From Caldisericales bacterium (GTDB lineage Bacteria > Caldisericota > Caldisericia > Caldisericales > Caldisericaceae): DNA of 35,431 nucleotides. The stretch is taken from positions 1 through 35,431 of the forward strand of contig WFZA01000010.1 of NCBI GenBank assembly GCA_015489815.1, written 5' to 3'. The position numbers were made by a program, and so were the translations under genes. Below, one piece after another: positions 32,401-35,431 of this stretch (its first letter is position 1; each line of letters starts with the position of its first letter). Under the pieces are notes generated by a model, which made no database searches, was not told where the DNA came from, and worked only from the letters and a program-made list of their open reading frames with translations.

Positions 32401-33773
32401 TATTGCTTTCCTCCAACTACTACCTTCTTAATGTAAATGTGTGGTGCACCGTGGCTTACAGGTAAAGGCCACTGCCCTGCTTTGCCGCATCCACCACCAG
32501 AATCTCTAATCTCAAAGTCATCCGCTATGCCAACGATGTTTTTTAATGTTTCAAATACATTTCCAGATAACGACACATTTTTCAAAAGATCTGTAATGTG
32601 TCCATTTTCAATTAAATACGCTTCTTCAGAGATAAAGGTAAACAATTCCCCATTTGTCTGACCGCCAAAAGAACCTTTTGCATATATCCCTTTCTTTATG
32701 TCTCGAATAAAGTCCTCAAACTTATCCCTTCCGCTATCGATGTAAGTAGTTCGCATTCTTGGAATTGGCGCAAAGTTAAAATTTACAGCACGAGCGTTTC
32801 CTGTAGGACTTTCTCCCATTTTGTAAGCAGTTTCTCTGGAATGCAGGTGTCCACTTAAAACACCGTTTTTAATGAGTTGAACTTTTTTTGCCTTTACACC
32901 TTCGTCGTCATATTCAAGATGTCCGCGCAGCCCCTTTATATCACCAGTATCGTAAACATTTAATATCTCTGAGCCTATTTTATTCCCAATTCTCATTATT
33001 CTTTGAAGGTTCTCATTCTCAAAAATGAAATCTGCCTCGCTTAAGTGCCCAAATGCTTCATGTATAAAAACGCCACCCAAGTGTTGGTCTATAATGACTG
33101 GATATTCTCCGCCTTGAGGTATACTCGCATTAAGCAAAGAAATGGCGAGTTTCGACTTTTGAACTATCTCATCATCCAAGCTTTCCAGAACTGCATAATT
33201 AGAGGAGCTGCCAAATGGCACCATTGTTCTCTGAATTTCTTTCCCATTCCCAGCTATCGGCATTACATAGCCGCCTAAATCAAGAATGTGCTGTTCAATG
33301 TATGTTCCTTCAGAATTAGTAAAGTAAAGCACTTTCTTCTTATCCGCATATACAACTCTCGAATTTACAATTTTTTTATCAGTAGACAAAGCAACCTCCG
33401 AATAGTGTCTCAGTAATCTTACCTTTTCTAAGAGCGGCACAGAATAAGGATCTTTTTTAATACTATACTTTACAACTTTCTCAACAGGTGCAATCTGCGC
33501 AAGCCCAGACTTCCCTCTTACAAGTCCTCGCAAAGTCTTTGCCTGTTGGACTGCTGATTCAATTTTATCCTTAAGTGTATTGAGTTCCGTAAAATAAATA
33601 AAACCCCATACTCCGCCTACGAGAACACGCACATTACCACCAAAAAATTTACCTGTTTTTATAGAGTCGACATTCTTGCCAGTAATACTAATGTTCGTTT
33701 CCACACCCCTTTCAAGACGAATTTCCATATAATCGACATCTTTCCTTTTTGTAAGTTCTCTAATCCTCTCCAT
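32400..33773 (-). CDS. tldD: TldD zinc metalloprotease subunit
   Basis: This 457-residue catalytic subunit of TldD/E carries the motif H238-E239-AFG-H243 (HEAFGHLSEAD), the HExxxH zinc site of this family. The glycine-rich C-terminal SGGGCGKAGQWPLPVSHG is the conserved family tail, with the cysteine in GGGCGK likely another zinc ligand. The length matches known TldD. It lies upstream of tldE in a two-gene, one-base-overlap arrangement and follows an unknown membrane protein by 4 bp. The substrate here is not shown; no candidate precursor peptide gene was found in the window. Confidence 0.95.
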   Translation of the reverse strand: MERIRELTKRKDVDYMEIRLERGVETNISITGKNVDSIKTGKFFGGNVRVLVGGVWGFIYFTELNTLKDKIESAVQQAKTLRGLVRGKSGLAQIAPVEKVVKYSIKKDPYSVPLLEKVRLLRHYSEVALSTDKKIVNSRVVYADKKKVLYFTNSEGTYIEQHILDLGGYVMPIAGNGKEIQRTMVPFGSSSNYAVLESLDDEIVQKSKLAISLLNASIPQGGEYPVIIDQHLGGVFIHEAFGHLSEADFIFENENLQRIMRIGNKIGSEILNVYDTGDIKGLRGHLEYDDEGVKAKKVQLIKNGVLSGHLHSRETAYKMGESPTGNARAVNFNFAPIPRMRTTYIDSGRDKFEDFIRDIKKGIYAKGSFGGQTNGELFTFISEEAYLIENGHITDLLKNVSLSGNVFETLKNIVGIADDFEIRDSGGGCGKAGQWPLPVSHGAPHIYIKKVVVGGKQ

Positions 33774-33777
33774 TAAG

Positions 33778-34275
33778 TTACCTCACTTTCCATACAAAAA
33801 TTAAAACTATTATTAAAGTAAAAAAAATGACTTTCCTGAGTTCAGTCTTCTTGTTTTCTTCGATAAACTTTTTAGCAATCTCGTCGTCAATAATTCCTGA
33901 AATAAACTTATTTTTTCGTAAACTGCGCATTATAAAGTCAGAAAACAGCAGCCCAAATACAGTATCACACAAAATTTTAACCACTCTAAAAACAATGGGA
34001 TCCTCAACAAACAAAAAGAAATTCATAGGAAATTCAAAACCTGTGAAAATAATCCATACAAAGTCGAGAGGGAGTAGAATTAATACCGTTACAATTGAAA
34101 CAGGCAAAAGGTAGATAATAAAAACTGTTGACCAGAATTTGGGGCGAAGAATTCCAATTACTAAATAGCGGCGTACATGCACGATAACAATAAGAAATAG
34201 TATTAAGAATAAGAAAAGTATCCTTATCGGAACAAAGCTTAAGGAAAATCTTGAGATAATCTGGTTAATCTCCAT
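33778..34275 (-). CDS. Hypothetical multi-pass membrane protein
   Basis: This 165-residue protein is not recognised. It has about four hydrophobic segments: 17-34 (IRILFLFLILFLIVIVHV), 48-76, 100-116 and 147-162. Charged residues between the third and fourth (RKNKFISG to FIEENKKTELRK) suggest a cytosolic loop of about 30 residues. It starts inside the end of the thioredoxin-like gene (11 bp overlap) and its stop is 4 bp before tldD, so all four genes look like one operon. Function unknown. Confidence 0.8.
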   Translation of the reverse strand: MEINQIISRFSLSFVPIRILFLFLILFLIVIVHVRRYLVIGILRPKFWSTVFIIYLLPVSIVTVLILLPLDFVWIIFTGFEFPMNFFLFVEDPIVFRVVKILCDTVFGLLFSDFIMRSLRKNKFISGIIDDEIAKKFIEENKKTELRKVIFFTLIIVLIFVWKVR

Positions 34276-34834
34276 TTTTTCTCACATACTCAAACATATC
34301 CATAAGAGAAGACTCTCTAAATCCCTCAATGTATATTTTTACTTTTCTGTCTTTTCCTACGACCATGTATGCCGGTATTTTCGAAATGCCTAACTTTTTC
34401 ATAATGCCATTTTGCAAAACATAAAGGGGTAAGTGGATATTCATATCTTTTTCAAATTGTGAAATAAAATCTCTGCCTTCTGGAACTAAGAAATAAAAAG
34501 CACAATCTTTGGGCACCTTATCCAATAGGTGATTTTTTTCAAATATCTTATATTCATTATGGCAATTTTCACAGTATATGCTACCAAACGATAGTATTAC
34601 AAATTTGTGATTTTTCAAAACATCAGAAAGATATATCTTTTTCCCATCAGGACTTATAAAGTAGAAGTCTGGCAAAGACACAGTACCATTCTTAATGTCT
34701 TGCACATAAGCAATTGAAGAAAATTGTTTCCTAAACTGCACAAAAGATATAATGTTCTTCGTTAAAGCAAATGCACCGTATACAGCAAGAAATAATATAA
34801 TAGCAGTAATAAATACGAGTAAAACTTTTTTCAT
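34265..34834 (-). CDS. Membrane-anchored thioredoxin-like (TlpA/AhpC-TSA type) protein
   Basis: This 189-residue protein has an N-terminal membrane helix (about 4-24) and a thioredoxin-fold domain from about 50. The CxxC pair is C88-EN-C91 (YCENCH), and the later cis-proline loop reads SKIPAYMVVG. PDGKKIYLSDVLKNHKFVILSFGS is the typical TlpA/ResA strand before the active site. It probably faces outside the membrane and reduces or oxidises thiols of exported proteins. It is first in an operon with an unknown membrane protein and tldD/E, with GGAGGTG before the ATG. Confidence 0.87.
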   Translation of the reverse strand: MKKVLLVFITAIILFLAVYGAFALTKNIISFVQFRKQFSSIAYVQDIKNGTVSLPDFYFISPDGKKIYLSDVLKNHKFVILSFGSIYCENCHNEYKIFEKNHLLDKVPKDCAFYFLVPEGRDFISQFEKDMNIHLPLYVLQNGIMKKLGISKIPAYMVVGKDRKVKIYIEGFRESSLMDMFEYVRKNGD

Positions 34835-34873
34835 AAGTACACCTCCAGGAACAATTTAAAACTCGACATTTTT

Positions 34874-34883
34874 GTTATATAAT
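34874..34883. promoter_or_regulatory. Overlapping divergent -10 boxes
   Basis: Plus strand: TATAAT (34878-34883) with TTAAAA 16 bp upstream (34856-34861), for the histidine phosphatase. Minus strand: TATAAC (34879-34874) 16 bp after a poor TTGTAT, for the thioredoxin-like gene. The two boxes share two base pairs. The plus-strand box is the better supported. Confidence 0.4.
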
Positions 34884-34934
34884 ATCACATAACCAATACA
34901 AAGAAAATATTACAAAAGTACTTAAGAGGTGGAA

Positions 34935-35431
34935 ATGGTATACTTAGTACGGCACGGAGAAACAGATTGGAATGTCCAAAGAATTATCCAGGGAAAACGC
35001 AATGACATACCATTAAATAGAAAAGGAAGAGGTCAGGCAAACAAACTTGCATTATACTTCAAAACGAGACACATTGACTCCGTTATATCGAGCCCCCTAA
35101 AACGCAGCTTACAAACGGCAGAAATTATTGCAAAAGTTAAGAATCTAAGTGTCATAACGAGAGAAGAGCTTTCAGAAGTCGATTACGGAGAATGGGGAGG
35201 AAATAAAAGTAACGAAGTACCTATTAAATTTCCAGAACAGTGGAAAAAATTTATCACAAATCCAGAACTTTTTACTTTCCCAGGTGGTGAATCTTTACAA
35301 GATTTTTACGAAAGAGTTACAAACTACTTTAAAACGATACCTGTAAATAAAGACATTCTCATCGTTACGCATGTAAATCCAATTCGAATGATAATTAAAT
35401 ACATCCTTAATGTAGAATTCAAAAGCATTTA
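34935..35431 (+). CDS. Histidine phosphatase family protein (partial, runs off the window)
   Basis: The first 165 codons are present; the 3' end is outside the window. MVYLVRHGETDW carries the phospho-accepting RHGE motif (RHG at 6-8). The second catalytic histidine is in IVTHVNPIRM and the substrate Arg/Ser block is SSPLKRSLQTAE. VDYGEWGG is also typical of the GpmB/CobC-type branch. The reaction could be a phosphoglycerate mutase, alpha-ribazole phosphatase or another phosphomonoester hydrolase; sequence alone does not decide. AAGAGGTGG precedes the ATG at 34935. Confidence 0.9.
   Translation, partial: MVYLVRHGETDWNVQRIIQGKRNDIPLNRKGRGQANKLALYFKTRHIDSVISSPLKRSLQTAEIIAKVKNLSVITREELSEVDYGEWGGNKSNEVPIKFPEQWKKFITNPELFTFPGGESLQDFYERVTNYFKTIPVNKDILIVTHVNPIRMIIKYILNVEFKSI

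Noticed and set aside
1-35431. CRISPR arrays, tRNA or rRNA genes, prophage genes
   Set aside because: No regularly spaced direct repeats, cloverleaf-like sequence, rRNA segment beyond the 10-mer noted, or phage genes were seen.

Overview
The window reads as a chromosomal segment of a low-GC bacterium, probably anaerobic and thermophilic. The proteins are rich in Lys, Glu and Ile, genes are tightly packed with many 1-31 bp overlaps, and promoters are plain sigma70-type (TTGACA/TATAAT), with a 16 bp spacer in most of the clear cases. A split glycine decarboxylase (GcvPA/GcvPB), an ArsR plus iron-sulfur flavoenzyme pair, a DUF5693-MurJ pair and a 3D-domain protein next to RsmA suggest a deep-branching low-GC lineage. 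Caldisericum, Dictyoglomus or a Thermotogales relative are guesses from gene style, not proven. No rRNA, tRNA or CRISPR array was seen.

Layout. (1) 1-1540: an insertion sequence whose two ends each carry a doubled 9 bp motif, followed by a decayed small membrane-protein gene (1610-1981, minus). (2) 2053-9549, all minus: a lipoprotein with its own promoter and terminator; an erythrin-VIT fusion followed by an MscS channel; dnaX-ybaB-recR; then eno-fpg from a promoter placed in the recR-eno gap. (3) 9718-23182, all plus: tsaE-tsaB-rimI-tsaD (tRNA t6A synthesis), an unknown gene, a G5/3D envelope protein and rsmA, then gcvH-gcvPA-gcvPB-argS-DUF5693-murJ. (4) 23289-30251, all minus: an arsR-flavoenzyme operon, a DUF89 protein, and a peptide-type ABC importer (binding protein and two permeases, no ATPases) with a long structured leader. 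(5) 30594-31070, plus: an Hsp20 chaperone. (6) 31102-34834, minus: a membrane-anchored thioredoxin-like protein, an unknown membrane protein, and the TldD/TldE protease pair. (7) 34935 to the edge, plus: a truncated histidine phosphatase.

Most genes are housekeeping. The stronger signals for a second look are: two essential genes (tsaE and dnaX) whose promoters end so close to the ATG that their mRNAs should be leaderless; A-runs near the 3' end of dnaX where a one-base slip gives an early stop; a 10 nt perfect match to the 16S anti-Shine-Dalgarno region in the binding-protein leader with no start codon after it; the doubled IS ends, one copy of which is inside the transposase reading frame; and an ArsR operator just downstream of a consensus promoter. 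No clearly new multi-gene system is visible.
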